From positions 62,001 to 126,000 of the forward strand of contig NZ_JAKMCM010000005.1 in NCBI RefSeq assembly GCF_022662015.1: 64,000 bases of DNA. Direction: 5' to 3'. A program made the translations under genes and the position numbers. The DNA comes from Aestuariivivens sediminicola. GTDB taxonomy: Bacteria; Bacteroidota; Bacteroidia; Flavobacteriales; Flavobacteriaceae. The notes under the pieces were generated by a model that was given only the letters and a program-made list of their open reading frames with translations, searched no databases and was not told the origin of the DNA. Shown piece by piece: positions 9,858 through 19,056 of this stretch. The stretch's first letter is position 1. Each line of letters begins with the position of its first letter.

Positions 9858-10277
9858 ATGGCAAATCATATTACCACCACCTGGAAAGGGAACATGAAAT
9901 TTGAAAGTACTAATCCGTCCGGCCATAATCTCTTTATTGATGCGGGACCTGAAAGTGGAGGCAAGGGTGATGGATATCGACCAAAGGCATTGATGCTTTC
10001 CGGTTTAGCTGGGTGTTCCGGATTGGATGTTGCTGCCTTGATTAAAAAAATGAAATTGGATGTTGACGATTTTAAGATCGAAATTCACGCCAATTTAACA
10101 GATGAGCATCCAAAATACTATGATAAAGTCACTGTAGATTTTCATTTTTACGGGAACAATTTAAATGAAAAAAGATTACAAAAGGCGGTCGATTTATCAG
10201 TGGAAAAGTATTGTGGTGTTATGGAAATGTTTCGTCATTTTGCCGATGTTCAAATACATACATTTTTTAATAAATAA
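9858..10277 (+). CDS. OsmC family protein
   Basis: A 139-residue OsmC/Ohr-fold protein. The family includes thiol peroxidases for organic hydroperoxides. The N-terminal beta sheet (MANHITTTWKGNMKFES) is followed by PKALMLSGLAGCSGLDVAALIKKM, whose LAGC cysteine matches the first family Cys. The second Cys is in VEKYCGVMEMF. Both cysteines present suggests an active peroxidase rather than a degenerate member. A TATTTTTG at 9818-9825 may be its -7 box. It is 8 bases from the PNGase-like gene downstream, which suggests co-transcription. Confidence 0.9.
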   Translation: MANHITTTWKGNMKFESTNPSGHNLFIDAGPESGGKGDGYRPKALMLSGLAGCSGLDVAALIKKMKLDVDDFKIEIHANLTDEHPKYYDKVTVDFHFYGNNLNEKRLQKAVDLSVEKYCGVMEMFRHFADVQIHTFFNK

Positions 10278-10285
10278 GCATCAGA

Positions 10286-12190
10286 ATGAGGCCCTTTTGG
10301 ATTTTAATTTTTAGCCTATATGTTATGGGCTATGCTCATGCCCAGGAAAAAGTCCACGTCATTTCTCATAATAAGGAAACCATTGTAACAGATCCCTCAA
10401 AAGGAAGAAATAGTTATAAGCGCTGGGCGATGTTTCCTGAAAAGCATAAAGCTATTCGAAGCATTGTATTAAACTTAAAATTTCAGTGCCCGGATACAAT
10501 ACGATGTGCGGATTGGGATTACGTAGACCATATTAGGGCGCGTCAAAAAAACGATTCCACCGTTTATGAAATTGCACGTATGTTAACGCCTTATGGTGGA
10601 TTTTTTCAAAAGGACTGGGGTTTCGAATGGCGAGTTGATGTTACTGATTTTAGTCTGATCCTGAGAGATGAGGTAGAGATTGATTACATACACACAGGCT
10701 ATGAAGATAATAAGACCCGAGGTTGGATGGTGACGGTAGATTTTGAAATCACCTATGGAACACCTGTTGCCACTCCAATTGCGATTCATAAAATGTATGA
10801 CGACAACTATAAATACGGGTATGCAGACGACCCCATCGAAAATCATTTGATCCCGGTAACCATAAATGCTGATCCCAAAACCGATTTTTCAAAGATCAAG
10901 ATCCATCAAACCGGTCATGGTATGGATGCCAATGGCTGTGGTGAGTTTTGTAGTAAATACCGTGATATTGTTTTTAATGGTACCTTAGTAGACCGTAAGG
11001 ATTTGTGGATGGAATGTGGGGACAATCCCCTGTTTCCACAGGCAGGGACCTGGATTTTCGATCGTGCAAATTGGTGCCCGGGGTATTTGGTTCAACCTGA
11101 CGAGTTGCTATTGCCTACAGTTTCGGGAGAACCGTTTACAATAGATATAAACATGGAACCTTACGAAACGGAAAATCCAAGTGCCATGGAATTGATAAGT
11201 GCGTTTGTTGTTGAATATGAAGCGGCTAATGCCGCAAATGATGTTACGCTGGTCGATATTATACAGCCCTCCTCCCGGATGACCCACAGAAGAAAAAATC
11301 CGTTTGGTGGACTGCCGGTAATTCGTGTGAAGAACAATGGAAGTAACCCGCTCAAAACATTGAATATCGTTTACCATTTGGAAGGTGAAAGACCAAAACG
11401 ACACCCATGGGTTGGACATATCGCTTTCGGTGAAGAAGCCTTAATAGTATTGCCTACAGAAGTTTTCAGTCTAAAAGAAACCGCACAGTTTCATGTCGTA
11501 TTGGAAAAACCTAATGGAAGGAAGGATGCCTTTTCTGCCGATAATATAGGGCGGTCTACTTACCAACGCCCCGATATTTTACCGAAAACCATCATTGTTT
11601 ATTATAAATCCAATTTTAAACCGGATCAGAATACCTATACCCTAAAGAACAGTTTTGGAGATGTTTTTTTTGAAAAAGACAGTACAGATATGAAGCCGAA
11701 TAGGGTATATAGGGATACGGTAAGGCTAAAACCCGGGCATTTCAACTTTAAATTTAATGATACGGCCGGAGATGGTTTGGAATTTTGGTTTAAAGCCAAA
11801 GATGGCAGAGGAGAGGTAAAATTACTGGATTCTCTCGGTAGAGCAATAAAACAATTTAAATCGGATTTCGGAAGCCATATCAGTTATAATTTTGCCGTGC
11901 GCAATGACATGCCATACCTATTGGACAATACGCCGTCCATAGCCGTTTTCCCCGCAAGAACCGATGGTCCAATTACCTTAGATTATTTTTGCAATATCCC
12001 TGCAGATATAAAAGTGTTGATCGTAGATCAGGAGGATGAATCTAAAATTTTAGAACAGCACAATTATTATAATTTTAGTAAAGGACCGTTGAACTTTAAC
12101 CTGTCCTACCTTCCCAAACAACGCTATTATATTAAGGTGTATCTTGAAGGGGAAGAGGTCTATAAAAATCGAATCAGGTTAAAAGAATAA
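10286..12190 (+). CDS. secreted peptide-N-glycosidase F-like protein
   Basis: A 634-residue secreted protein with a signal peptide ending near residue 20 (YAHAQ). Residues about 40-320 resemble the two jelly-roll domains of PNGase F (N-glycan amidase, EC 3.5.1.52). CADWDYVDHI holds the counterpart of the catalytic Asp. GHGMDANGCGEFCSK holds the counterpart of the active-site Glu. DRANWCPGY is another typical stretch. The 300 residues after about 330 are an extra C-terminal part (YYKSNFKPDQNTYTL…). N-glycan release in the periplasm is plausible but the exact substrate is not shown. It sits directly before recJ with a 4-base gap, a link likely to be only positional. Confidence 0.85.
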   Translation: MRPFWILIFSLYVMGYAHAQEKVHVISHNKETIVTDPSKGRNSYKRWAMFPEKHKAIRSIVLNLKFQCPDTIRCADWDYVDHIRARQKNDSTVYEIARMLTPYGGFFQKDWGFEWRVDVTDFSLILRDEVEIDYIHTGYEDNKTRGWMVTVDFEITYGTPVATPIAIHKMYDDNYKYGYADDPIENHLIPVTINADPKTDFSKIKIHQTGHGMDANGCGEFCSKYRDIVFNGTLVDRKDLWMECGDNPLFPQAGTWIFDRANWCPGYLVQPDELLLPTVSGEPFTIDINMEPYETENPSAMELISAFVVEYEAANAANDVTLVDIIQPSSRMTHRRKNPFGGLPVIRVKNNGSNPLKTLNIVYHLEGERPKRHPWVGHIAFGEEALIVLPTEVFSLKETAQFHVVLEKPNGRKDAFSADNIGRSTYQRPDILPKTIIVYYKSNFKPDQNTYTLKNSFGDVFFEKDSTDMKPNRVYRDTVRLKPGHFNFKFNDTAGDGLEFWFKAKDGRGEVKLLDSLGRAIKQFKSDFGSHISYNFAVRNDMPYLLDNTPSIAVFPARTDGPITLDYFCNIPADIKVLIVDQEDESKILEQHNYYNFSKGPLNFNLSYLPKQRYYIKVYLEGEEVYKNRIRLKE

Positions 12191-12194
12191 TACA

Positions 12195-13892
12195 ATGCGT
12201 TGGACGCTTAAACCCATCCCCGAATCTCATAAGGTTGAAGCTTTAGAAAAAGCCCTTCAAGTAAACCCCCTTATTGCTACGTTGCTTGTTCAAAGAGGGA
12301 TTGAATCCTTCGATGAGGCGAGACAATTTTTCAGGCCCCGTTTGGATGACTTACACGATCCGTTCTTAATGAAGGATATGGACAATGCAGTGGCACGAAT
12401 TGAAAGAGCGATATCACAAAATGAAACTATTTTGGTTTATGGGGATTACGATGTAGATGGGACAACCGCAGTGGCTTTAATGGCATCCTATTTAAGAACG
12501 AGAACCGAAAACGTAGCCACCTATATTCCCGACCGTTATAATGAGGGATATGGTATTTCATTCAAAGGAATAGACTTCGCAAAGGATAATGATATCACCC
12601 TTATTGTTGCCTTGGACTGTGGCGTCAAGGCTATTGACCAGGTTGCCTATGCCAAGGAAAAAGGCATCGACTTTATTATCTGCGACCATCACAGACCCGG
12701 AGAATGCATTCCGGCTGCCATTGCTGTCTTAGATCCCAAACGAAAAGACTGCAATTATCCCTATAAGGAACTATGTGGCTGCGGTGTTGGATTTAAGTTA
12801 ATTCAGGCTTTGACCCTTCAGGAAGGAAGGACTGTGGAATCCATTATAAGCTACCTGGATCTGGTAGCCATTGCTATTGGTGCCGATATCGTACCAATAA
12901 CCGGGGAAAATCGGATTATGGCTTATTTTGGATTACATATAATTAATAGCCATCCGAGAACAGGAATACAGGCACTTATCGCACAGATCAAGAAAAGGGA
13001 ACTGACCATCACCGATGTGGTTTTTATCATTGCACCACGTATTAATGCAGCCGGTCGCATGAAGCATGGTGACCATGCAGTAACTTTATTGACTGAAACA
13101 TCGTATAGTTTAGCTGAAAAATATGCTGCGGAAATAGAAACTTACAATACCGACAGACGGGATGCAGATAAACAAATTACGCAGGAAGCATTAGCCCAAA
13201 TTGAAGCGCAAAAAGAACAGGACCGCCTTACCACCGTGGTTTATAAAGAAACCTGGCACAAAGGGGTGATTGGCATAGTAGCCTCTCGTCTCACGGAAAC
13301 CTATTACAGACCAACATTGGTGTTTACCAAAAGTGGAGAAAAATTAGCAGCTTCAGCACGTTCGGTGTCAGGGTTCGATGTATACAATGCACTTGAGGCC
13401 TGTAGTGTATATATTGAGCAATTTGGAGGACATAAATACGCCGCAGGCCTTACCCTTAAAGAAGAGAATTATGAGGCCTTTAAACAGGCTTTTGAGGATG
13501 AGGTTTCTAAAACGATTAACCGAAATTTGCTAACCCCCGAAATTAAAATCGATGCCCGGATTGATTTGAAACAGATCGATGTAAAACTTTGGCGGATTAT
13601 TAAACAGTTTGCTCCTTTTGGCCCCGGTAACATGACACCAATTTTTATGACCGATGAGCTAATCGATACAGGATTTGGAAAATGTGTTGGTGAAGATCAG
13701 ACGCATCTGCGACTCACCGTTGCGCAGCCCCAACAGGGCAATGAGAACTTTGTAGCCATTGGCTTCGGCATGGGTGATAAACTGGATTTGGTTTCCGATA
13801 AAAAGCCGTTTAATGCCGTTTACTCTATTGACGAAAATGAATGGCAGGGCCGTAAAAGTTTACAGTTGAAATTGAGGGATATAAAAGGGTAA
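12195..13892 (+). CDS. recJ: single-stranded-DNA-specific exonuclease RecJ
   Basis: A 5'-3' single-strand DNA exonuclease acting in recombination and repair. The DHH superfamily motifs are clear: YGDYDVDGTTAV (about residue 83), LDCGVKA, DHHRPGE, and in the DHHA1 part QFGGHKYAAGLTL. An OB-like DNA-binding domain follows (KQFAPFGPGNMTPIF). The 565-residue length is normal and no key motif is missing. It is tightly packed between the PNGase-like gene and an MFS transporter (4 and 3 base gaps). Confidence 0.97.
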   Translation: MRWTLKPIPESHKVEALEKALQVNPLIATLLVQRGIESFDEARQFFRPRLDDLHDPFLMKDMDNAVARIERAISQNETILVYGDYDVDGTTAVALMASYLRTRTENVATYIPDRYNEGYGISFKGIDFAKDNDITLIVALDCGVKAIDQVAYAKEKGIDFIICDHHRPGECIPAAIAVLDPKRKDCNYPYKELCGCGVGFKLIQALTLQEGRTVESIISYLDLVAIAIGADIVPITGENRIMAYFGLHIINSHPRTGIQALIAQIKKRELTITDVVFIIAPRINAAGRMKHGDHAVTLLTETSYSLAEKYAAEIETYNTDRRDADKQITQEALAQIEAQKEQDRLTTVVYKETWHKGVIGIVASRLTETYYRPTLVFTKSGEKLAASARSVSGFDVYNALEACSVYIEQFGGHKYAAGLTLKEENYEAFKQAFEDEVSKTINRNLLTPEIKIDARIDLKQIDVKLWRIIKQFAPFGPGNMTPIFMTDELIDTGFGKCVGEDQTHLRLTVAQPQQGNENFVAIGFGMGDKLDLVSDKKPFNAVYSIDENEWQGRKSLQLKLRDIKG

Positions 13893-13895
13893 CCT

Positions 13896-15161
13896 ATGCC
13901 AAAAACCGATCCGTATGCAGCCTTGCGTATAAGGGAATTCAATATATTCCTGTTCTTGCGCTTTGTTTTGGTATTTGCTTGGTCCATGCAGTTCATTGTT
14001 ATTGAGTGGCAGGTCTATAGTTTAACCAAAGATCCTCTATCACTGGGGATTATTGGGTTAATGGAAATTATTCCGGCCTTTACCATGGCTTTGTTTGCGG
14101 GACACATTGTAGATCAAAGAGAAAAACGTGACCTGTTAGCCCAATGCATAGCCGCCTTTTCTTTAATTAGTCTGGGTTTGTTTTTGTTGACCTGGGATAT
14201 TGTTGTTGCGGATTGGGCGCCTCATACCATTTTATATTCCATTTATGCACTCGTCTTTTTTGGGGGTTTTTTGCGATCCTTTTTTGGTCCCACCATATTC
14301 TCATTGGTAGCACTTATTGTACCAAAAAAAATCTATCCAAACGCTGCAACCTGGAACAGTTCTACCTGGCAAATGGCAGCAGTTTTGGGGCCGGCATTTG
14401 GAGGTATTGCCATTGGATGGATAGGGGTTCACTGGTCGCTGTGTGTCGTTTTCGGGTTAGTGGCACTATCCTTTGTTATCCTGTTACAGATAAAACGAAA
14501 ACCAATTTTAAACCCTAAAATCGGGGAACCTGTAGTACAGAGTTTAAAGGAAGGCCTGCACTTTGTATTTCGCACCAAGGCCATTTTAGGAGCCATGACC
14601 TTAGATATGGTCGCTGTATTATTCGGAGGTGCCATAGCGCTGTTGCCTGTTTTTGCGCAGGATATTTTAAAGGTGGGTAGTGAGGGTTTTGGTGTTTTGA
14701 GAGCAGCACCTGCTGTTGGTGCTTTTCTAACGATGCTTATTACCGCCTATATCCCTATTAGCAAAAAGGCCGGTTTGAAACTTTTGGCGGCTATATTTGG
14801 ATTTGGGGTATGTATCATTGTTTTCGGACTGTCGTCTGTGTTTTGGATCTCCCTTCTGGCATTGTTCTTTAGTGGTATGACCGATGGGGTTTCTATGGTG
14901 ATTAGGCAAACCATTTTACAATTGAAAACCCCTGATGATATGCGCGGACGTGTCTCCTCTGTAAATTCAATGTTTGTTGGGTCCTCTAATGAACTCGGTG
15001 CTTTTGAAAGTGGACTCACCGCCAAACTTATGGGAACAGTGACCGCAGTGGTATTTGGCGGGACAATGACTTTAATTACTGTAATAACTACGGCACTGGT
15101 TTCACCTTCCTTCAGAAAATTAGATTTAACAAAAGATTTGGAGGCGCATGAAAACGGCTAG
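13896..15161 (+). CDS. MFS transporter
   Basis: A 421-residue major facilitator with about 12 hydrophobic segments. Its style is the EntS/MFS_3 group: short N-terminus, FLRFVLVFAWSMQFIVIEWQVY, a loop GHIVDQREKRDLL typical of motif A, and MRGRVSSVNSMFVGSSNELGAFESG in the C-half. EntS-like members export siderophores or drugs, but no siderophore genes are near. It begins 3 bases after recJ and may depend on the same transcript. Confidence 0.9.
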   Translation: MPKTDPYAALRIREFNIFLFLRFVLVFAWSMQFIVIEWQVYSLTKDPLSLGIIGLMEIIPAFTMALFAGHIVDQREKRDLLAQCIAAFSLISLGLFLLTWDIVVADWAPHTILYSIYALVFFGGFLRSFFGPTIFSLVALIVPKKIYPNAATWNSSTWQMAAVLGPAFGGIAIGWIGVHWSLCVVFGLVALSFVILLQIKRKPILNPKIGEPVVQSLKEGLHFVFRTKAILGAMTLDMVAVLFGGAIALLPVFAQDILKVGSEGFGVLRAAPAVGAFLTMLITAYIPISKKAGLKLLAAIFGFGVCIIVFGLSSVFWISLLALFFSGMTDGVSMVIRQTILQLKTPDDMRGRVSSVNSMFVGSSNELGAFESGLTAKLMGTVTAVVFGGTMTLITVITTALVSPSFRKLDLTKDLEAHENG

Positions 15162-15236
15162 TCCAAAAGACTTTTGAAGCATGCCCAAAGTTTGTCATAG
15201 GCCTTAACAGCCACCCATGCGATGTACTGATTGTGC

Positions 15237-15995
15237 TTATTTTTTATAGGTCTTAAGCTCAAAATTGCAACCATCAAAAACCCCATAAGTAAAATAGCTG
15301 ATCCAGTCGCCAAGGTTAATGTATTTAGAAGTATCATTTAAGGCAATTTCAAGTGGTAAATGCCTGTGTCCGAATACGAAATAGTCCCGATGCTTGTCCT
15401 GTAATTTTCGCTTGCAATATTGCACCAGCCATTCCTTGTCCTCACCCAAAAAAGTGATGTCTTCTTTTCCGGAGATGAGTTTATTTTTAACCGACAAATA
15501 TTGAGCTATTCGTACACCAATATCGGGATGTAACCAACGAAACAACCACTTACAGAAAGGATTTGTAAATATTTTTTTCATGCGTTTAAAGCCCTTATCC
15601 CCCGGTCCCAGACCATCGCCATGTCCAATAAAAAACGCCTTATTGTTTATTATAAACTCTTTTGGTTCGTGGTAAACAGGAATGTTGAGCTCCTCCTCAA
15701 AATAACCATTCATCCATAGGTCATGGTTGCCGACAAAATAATGGATAGGAATACCGGAATCGGATAACTCTGCGAGTTTGCCCAATGTCCTGGTGAATCC
15801 CTTTGGGATTACTTTTTTGTATTCCATCCAGAAATCAAAAAGATCACCAAGAAGAAAAATAACCGCAGCATCCGTTTTAATCTCATCTAACCATGCCACA
15901 AATTTTTTCTCTCGAGGCAATGAAGCTTCCCGAGATGGAGCCCCCAAGTGATTATCGGATGCGAAGTATATTTTTTTCCCTTCCGGAATTTGCAT
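15237..15995 (-). CDS. lpxH: UDP-2,3-diacylglucosamine diphosphatase
   Basis: Calcineurin-like phosphoesterase that hydrolyses UDP-2,3-diacylglucosamine to lipid X in lipid A synthesis (EC 3.6.1.54). Metal motifs are in order: FASDNHLG, GDLFDFW, GNHDLW, GHGDGLGPGD and GHRHLPLE. The LpxH-like C-terminal segment YINLGDWISYFTYGVF closes the protein. I chose ATG 15995 (MQIPEGKKIYF); the open frame extends 35 residues further to 16100, but that stretch does not read like family sequence and would overlap queD. Peripheral inner-membrane enzyme; 252 residues. Assignment against other LpxH-like phosphatases is strong but from motifs only. Confidence 0.88.
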   Translation of the reverse strand: MQIPEGKKIYFASDNHLGAPSREASLPREKKFVAWLDEIKTDAAVIFLLGDLFDFWMEYKKVIPKGFTRTLGKLAELSDSGIPIHYFVGNHDLWMNGYFEEELNIPVYHEPKEFIINNKAFFIGHGDGLGPGDKGFKRMKKIFTNPFCKWLFRWLHPDIGVRIAQYLSVKNKLISGKEDITFLGEDKEWLVQYCKRKLQDKHRDYFVFGHRHLPLEIALNDTSKYINLGDWISYFTYGVFDGCNFELKTYKK

Positions 15996-16086
15996 GTGGT
16001 AAATATAACTAAAGAAGTTAGAAGTACGAAGTAAGAGAAAGTAATTAGTAATGGATCCTTTTGTAAATGAGCAAAAGGGGAGTGCC

Positions 16087-16539
16087 CTAAATATTGTCAT
16101 AATGAAACCATTCCGCGTAAGAGCTTTCGGTTTCCTGAAGTTTTAAAGAATGCAGTTTGACAAAGTTCGGCAAACGTTTTTTTATTTTTTTTGCAAAATC
16201 CAATATCATCATTTCGCTAGTGGGTTGGTAATCGACCAATAAAACATTATGACCACGATCTTCCAGTTCCTTTGCCAATTCCACATGAGGTGTATTCTTG
16301 TTAAACACCGTTGCATGATCGAAAACATTAACAACTTCCTCTTTTACAATTTTTTTTAAATCCCCAAAATCGATTACCATACCGTGTTTTACGTGACTTG
16401 TATCGGTAATGGGTTTGCCAATAACCGTTACAGAAAGCTTGTAGCTGTGACCATGAACATTTTTGCACTTGCCGTCGTATCCATAAAGGGCGTGACCGGT
16501 TTCAAAAGAAAATTGCTTGGTAATGCGTATAGCACTCAT
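16087..16539 (-). CDS. queD: 6-carboxytetrahydropterin synthase
   Basis: Converts dihydroneopterin triphosphate to 6-carboxy-5,6,7,8-tetrahydropterin in queuosine/preQ0 synthesis (EC 4.1.2.50). Zinc ligands His16, His29 and His31 are seen in FSFETGHALYG and KCKNVHGHSY. Cys25, which lies four residues before His29, is the residue that sets QueD apart from animal pyruvoyl-tetrahydropterin synthases. The catalytic-triad segment is NVFDHATVFN and the substrate-binding Glu is in LQETESSYAEW. 150 residues. It precedes lpxH by 91 bases on the same strand. Confidence 0.9.
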   Translation of the reverse strand: MSAIRITKQFSFETGHALYGYDGKCKNVHGHSYKLSVTVIGKPITDTSHVKHGMVIDFGDLKKIVKEEVVNVFDHATVFNKNTPHVELAKELEDRGHNVLLVDYQPTSEMMILDFAKKIKKRLPNFVKLHSLKLQETESSYAEWFHYDNI

Positions 16540-16730
16540 GAGATAACAAATTAGTACACAAATATATTCATTTTGTTTTATGAATTCATTTTTAGATTAC
16601 ATTTGCGCACTTTTCCCATGAAGGATCTATGGGCCTGAACGATAAGGCATTTATTAGAATCTATTGACTTTGTTGAAAACCCTTATATGTTACGCTTCTG
16701 AGCATTATCTGTGGATTGAAAACCACATTG

Positions 16731-16829
16731 TCATTTACGCTTTCTGCGGTTCACCACATAGACAATTATTAATACCAGTGCCAGTAAAAGAAACAGGCCA
16801 TTTCCGCTAAAAAAGGACATTATATCCAT
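16731..16829 (-). CDS. tiny single-span membrane protein (32 aa)
   Basis: A 32-residue frame starting MDIMSFFSGNGLF and ending VVNRRKRK. One hydrophobic helix (GLFLLLALVLIIVYVV) is followed by a strongly basic tail, which predicts N-out/C-in topology. It begins 5 bases after the stop of the 56-residue frame at 16835-17005, on the same strand. I do not recognise it. The clean helix-plus-basic-tail layout and tandem partner argue for a real gene. Confidence 0.5.
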   Translation of the reverse strand: MDIMSFFSGNGLFLLLALVLIIVYVVNRRKRK

Positions 16830-16834
16830 AATAG

Positions 16835-17005
16835 TTATTCGTTATCAATTCTTCTTTTATGATATCTGTACAATAGATAAGCTAAAACGACCAAAAGCAC
16901 AAAGGGTAACATAGAACCGATAAAAACGCCAATTTCATAACTTTTATCCGGGGCGTTTTTAATTTTCTCCTCGATATCTACTTGCAGCAAAAAAATTGGT
17001 AACAT
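16835..17005 (-). CDS. small single-span membrane protein (56 aa)
   Basis: A 56-residue frame: MLPIFLLQVDIEEKIKNAPD, then a transmembrane helix (about 26-46, IGVFIGSMLPFVLLVVLAYLL) and a basic end (RYHKRRIDNE). The hydrophobic first eight residues are too short for a classical signal peptide. A TAACTTTG promoter box lies 25 bases upstream, overlapping the MATE stop codon. It pairs with the 32-residue protein immediately downstream. Small inner-membrane accessory subunits look like this, but no partner complex is visible nearby and the function is unknown. Confidence 0.55.
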   Translation of the reverse strand: MLPIFLLQVDIEEKIKNAPDKSYEIGVFIGSMLPFVLLVVLAYLLYRYHKRRIDNE

Positions 17006-17029
17006 GCCTGGTGGTTATACTATTTTGCA

Positions 17030-17037
17030 CAAAGTTA
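17030..17037 (-). promoter_or_regulatory. -7 box for the two small membrane proteins
   Basis: TAACTTTG on the minus strand fits TAnnTTTG and lies 24 bases before the 56-residue frame. It overlaps the MATE stop codon by three bases. The -33 region holds TTTATG rather than a clear TTTG, so support is moderate. Confidence 0.4.
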
Positions 17038-18369
17038 ACCATTCTGAATGAGCGGCATAAAGGTTTTTCTAAATTTTACAATTAAAGGAATACCTCTGGC
17101 AATGATCCATAGGGTAATACCAATAAAAATGGCATAGAGTTTATAGTTTAAGCTATCCAGCCAGAACAAGACCGGAAGGAATACCAGGAAGGTTGCGAAC
17201 AGCAGAACATTTCGTAAATATTTCATCTTACCAAGACCTTTGAAGATGCCATCAAAAATAAATGCCAATGTGCAGAATGGCTGCATTAATAACACAATCC
17301 AAAAAACCTCATAAAATGCATTCAATACCTTTGGCTCTTGTGTAAACAGATGTCCGATCGGGTGGTAAATGAGTCCTCCGACAAGACCTAAAATCACACC
17401 AATTATAATGCCGTACCTTATAAGTTTATTGCTTAGACGTATGAGCTCTTTGTAAGCTTTGGCGCCGAGTAATTTTCCAGAAAGAATATTTCCAGCGCTG
17501 GCATAACCATCCACAATAAATGCACCTAGAAACCATAAATTTATGGCAATAGTATATGCTGCAATATATTCAGCACCGTAGCTTGTGGCGAAGGCACTGG
17601 CATAATACAAAGTAACATTCAAGGCGATGGTTCGAACAAAAAGATTAATGATCATAAGGATAAAACGCCTTATTTCTTTATTAAACGGAAAACGTGGGAT
17701 TAATGGAATGTTTGTTTTTTTTAGCAAAAAGTAAGTCGAAAAGAGGGCCATTATAATCTGAGCAATGACACTGGCGTAAGCGGCACCTTGAATATGCATA
17801 GCAGGAATAACCCCTTCAATACCATAAACTAAAAGCACATCTAAAACAATATTGATAAGGGTTCCCGTTAGGGCGATAAGCATCGGGTGATATGTGTTTT
17901 GTAATCCACGGAATGCTCCAAAAACAGCAATGGTAAAGAGTGTAAAAGGAAAGCCCAGTACACGTATTCTGTAATACACAATTGAATAGTCTAAAATGAG
18001 ATCTGAGGCATTGTAAAGCTTAAAAATAGCTTTTGCAAAGGGATAGGTGGTGATGATAATGATAATACTTAACGATGTAATTATAAAAATGGCTTGAGCC
18101 GGTAGGTTTTTAATCTGGTCCAGTTTATTCGCACCTACATATTGGGAGACAATGGAGGAGATGGCACTTCTCGTTTGCCCGAGAACCCAGATAAGCATCG
18201 ATATAAAAGTAGTCACTATCCCTACTGCCGCGAGAGATTCTGTTGCATTGAGATCAACATTGCCTATTATGGCTGCATCGGTTAGTGATAATATAGGTTC
18301 CGACACTCCGGAGATCAGAGCGGGAATGGCCAGTCTGTTGATATGTTTAAAGCTTATATCGGTACTCAC
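17035..18369 (-). CDS. MATE family efflux transporter
   Basis: A 444-residue multidrug/toxin extrusion carrier with about 12 membrane helices; such proteins exchange cationic drugs or metabolites for Na+ or H+. The N-terminus FKHINRLAIPALISGVSEPILSLTDAAIIGNV is a standard MatE start, and the second half repeats the fold (LWFLGAFIVDGYASAGNILSGKLLGA). It resembles the DinF-type branch, though I cannot separate subfamilies by eye. It overlaps the upstream GNAT gene by 4 bases (ATGA), so the two are translationally coupled. Confidence 0.93.
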   Translation of the reverse strand: MSTDISFKHINRLAIPALISGVSEPILSLTDAAIIGNVDLNATESLAAVGIVTTFISMLIWVLGQTRSAISSIVSQYVGANKLDQIKNLPAQAIFIITSLSIIIIITTYPFAKAIFKLYNASDLILDYSIVYYRIRVLGFPFTLFTIAVFGAFRGLQNTYHPMLIALTGTLINIVLDVLLVYGIEGVIPAMHIQGAAYASVIAQIIMALFSTYFLLKKTNIPLIPRFPFNKEIRRFILMIINLFVRTIALNVTLYYASAFATSYGAEYIAAYTIAINLWFLGAFIVDGYASAGNILSGKLLGAKAYKELIRLSNKLIRYGIIIGVILGLVGGLIYHPIGHLFTQEPKVLNAFYEVFWIVLLMQPFCTLAFIFDGIFKGLGKMKYLRNVLLFATFLVFLPVLFWLDSLNYKLYAIFIGITLWIIARGIPLIVKFRKTFMPLIQNG

Positions 18370-18866
18370 AAAATCAATTCATAGCAATAAAAAGGGAATT
18401 CACTTTGTCTAGGAAAGTAAACTTCTTCTAACCTTTTATAGCCGCGAAGTTCGTAAAATTTTAGGTTTCTGGGGTTTTTTGAAAACGTGTCTAATCTTAT
18501 AGAGTCATAGTTATTTTTTATGGCATAATTTTCGGCATATGCCATGAGTTGCTGCGCGTAACCCTTCCCCTGATATTTGGGGTGGATGGCCAGGCGGTGA
18601 ATGTAAATATTGTTTTTGTTGGCTGTTAACCATGAAACGGGCAGGTAGACCTCATCCATAAATGTTGAAATGGTAATGCAACCCACTAAGGCGTTTTCAA
18701 TTTCTAAGACGTACAATTCGTTGCGTTCCACATCGGTTAAGAAAGCCTGCCTATTCGGGTAAATATCATTCCATTGATAAATGCTTTTCGCTATCATATC
18801 CTGAGCACAAGCCCGTGTTAACATCAGAATGTTGTATATATCGTCGTTGGTCCCTTTTCGAATCAT
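18366..18866 (-). CDS. GNAT family N-acetyltransferase
   Basis: A 166-residue single-domain acetyl-CoA-dependent N-acetyltransferase. The acetyl-CoA motif A is present: IHRLAIHPKYQGKGYAQQLM (about 107-126), with QGKGYA as the pyrophosphate-binding loop, and LRGYKRLEEVYF near the end. The acceptor is unknown. The gene is joined to the MATE transporter by an ATGA overlap, so drug or metabolite modification plus export is a reasonable guess but no more. Confidence 0.88.
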   Translation of the reverse strand: MIRKGTNDDIYNILMLTRACAQDMIAKSIYQWNDIYPNRQAFLTDVERNELYVLEIENALVGCITISTFMDEVYLPVSWLTANKNNIYIHRLAIHPKYQGKGYAQQLMAYAENYAIKNNYDSIRLDTFSKNPRNLKFYELRGYKRLEEVYFPRQSEFPFYCYELIL

Positions 18867-18986
18867 TTTTGCTTCTGTTCAATTATAATTTTTAACGCCA
18901 ACTAAAGGATTAAAATAATTCTTTTATGTTCAACTGTTCCATTGTTTTAATCAAGGCGATAGCATGCAATCAAAAATTAATAAAAG

Positions 18987-19016
18987 TTTACACATGAAAA
19001 AATTCATGTACTTTTG
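18987..19016 (+). promoter_or_regulatory. promoter of the universal stress protein gene
   Basis: TACTTTTG at 19009-19016 matches TAnnTTTG, with TTTA at 18987-18990 about 18 bases upstream. Transcription would start near 19022, which excludes upstream ATGs at 18964 and 18994 and supports the ATG at 19057 as the true start. Confidence 0.45.
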
Positions 19017-19056
19017 TATTGCAATTTGCCAAATTAGGCTTTTTAATTTACATGTC

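Noticed and set aside
15160-15236. Bidirectional terminator between the MFS and lpxH genes
   Set aside because: The AGTC/GACT stem is 4 bp with a loop of A's and no T run; too weak to call.
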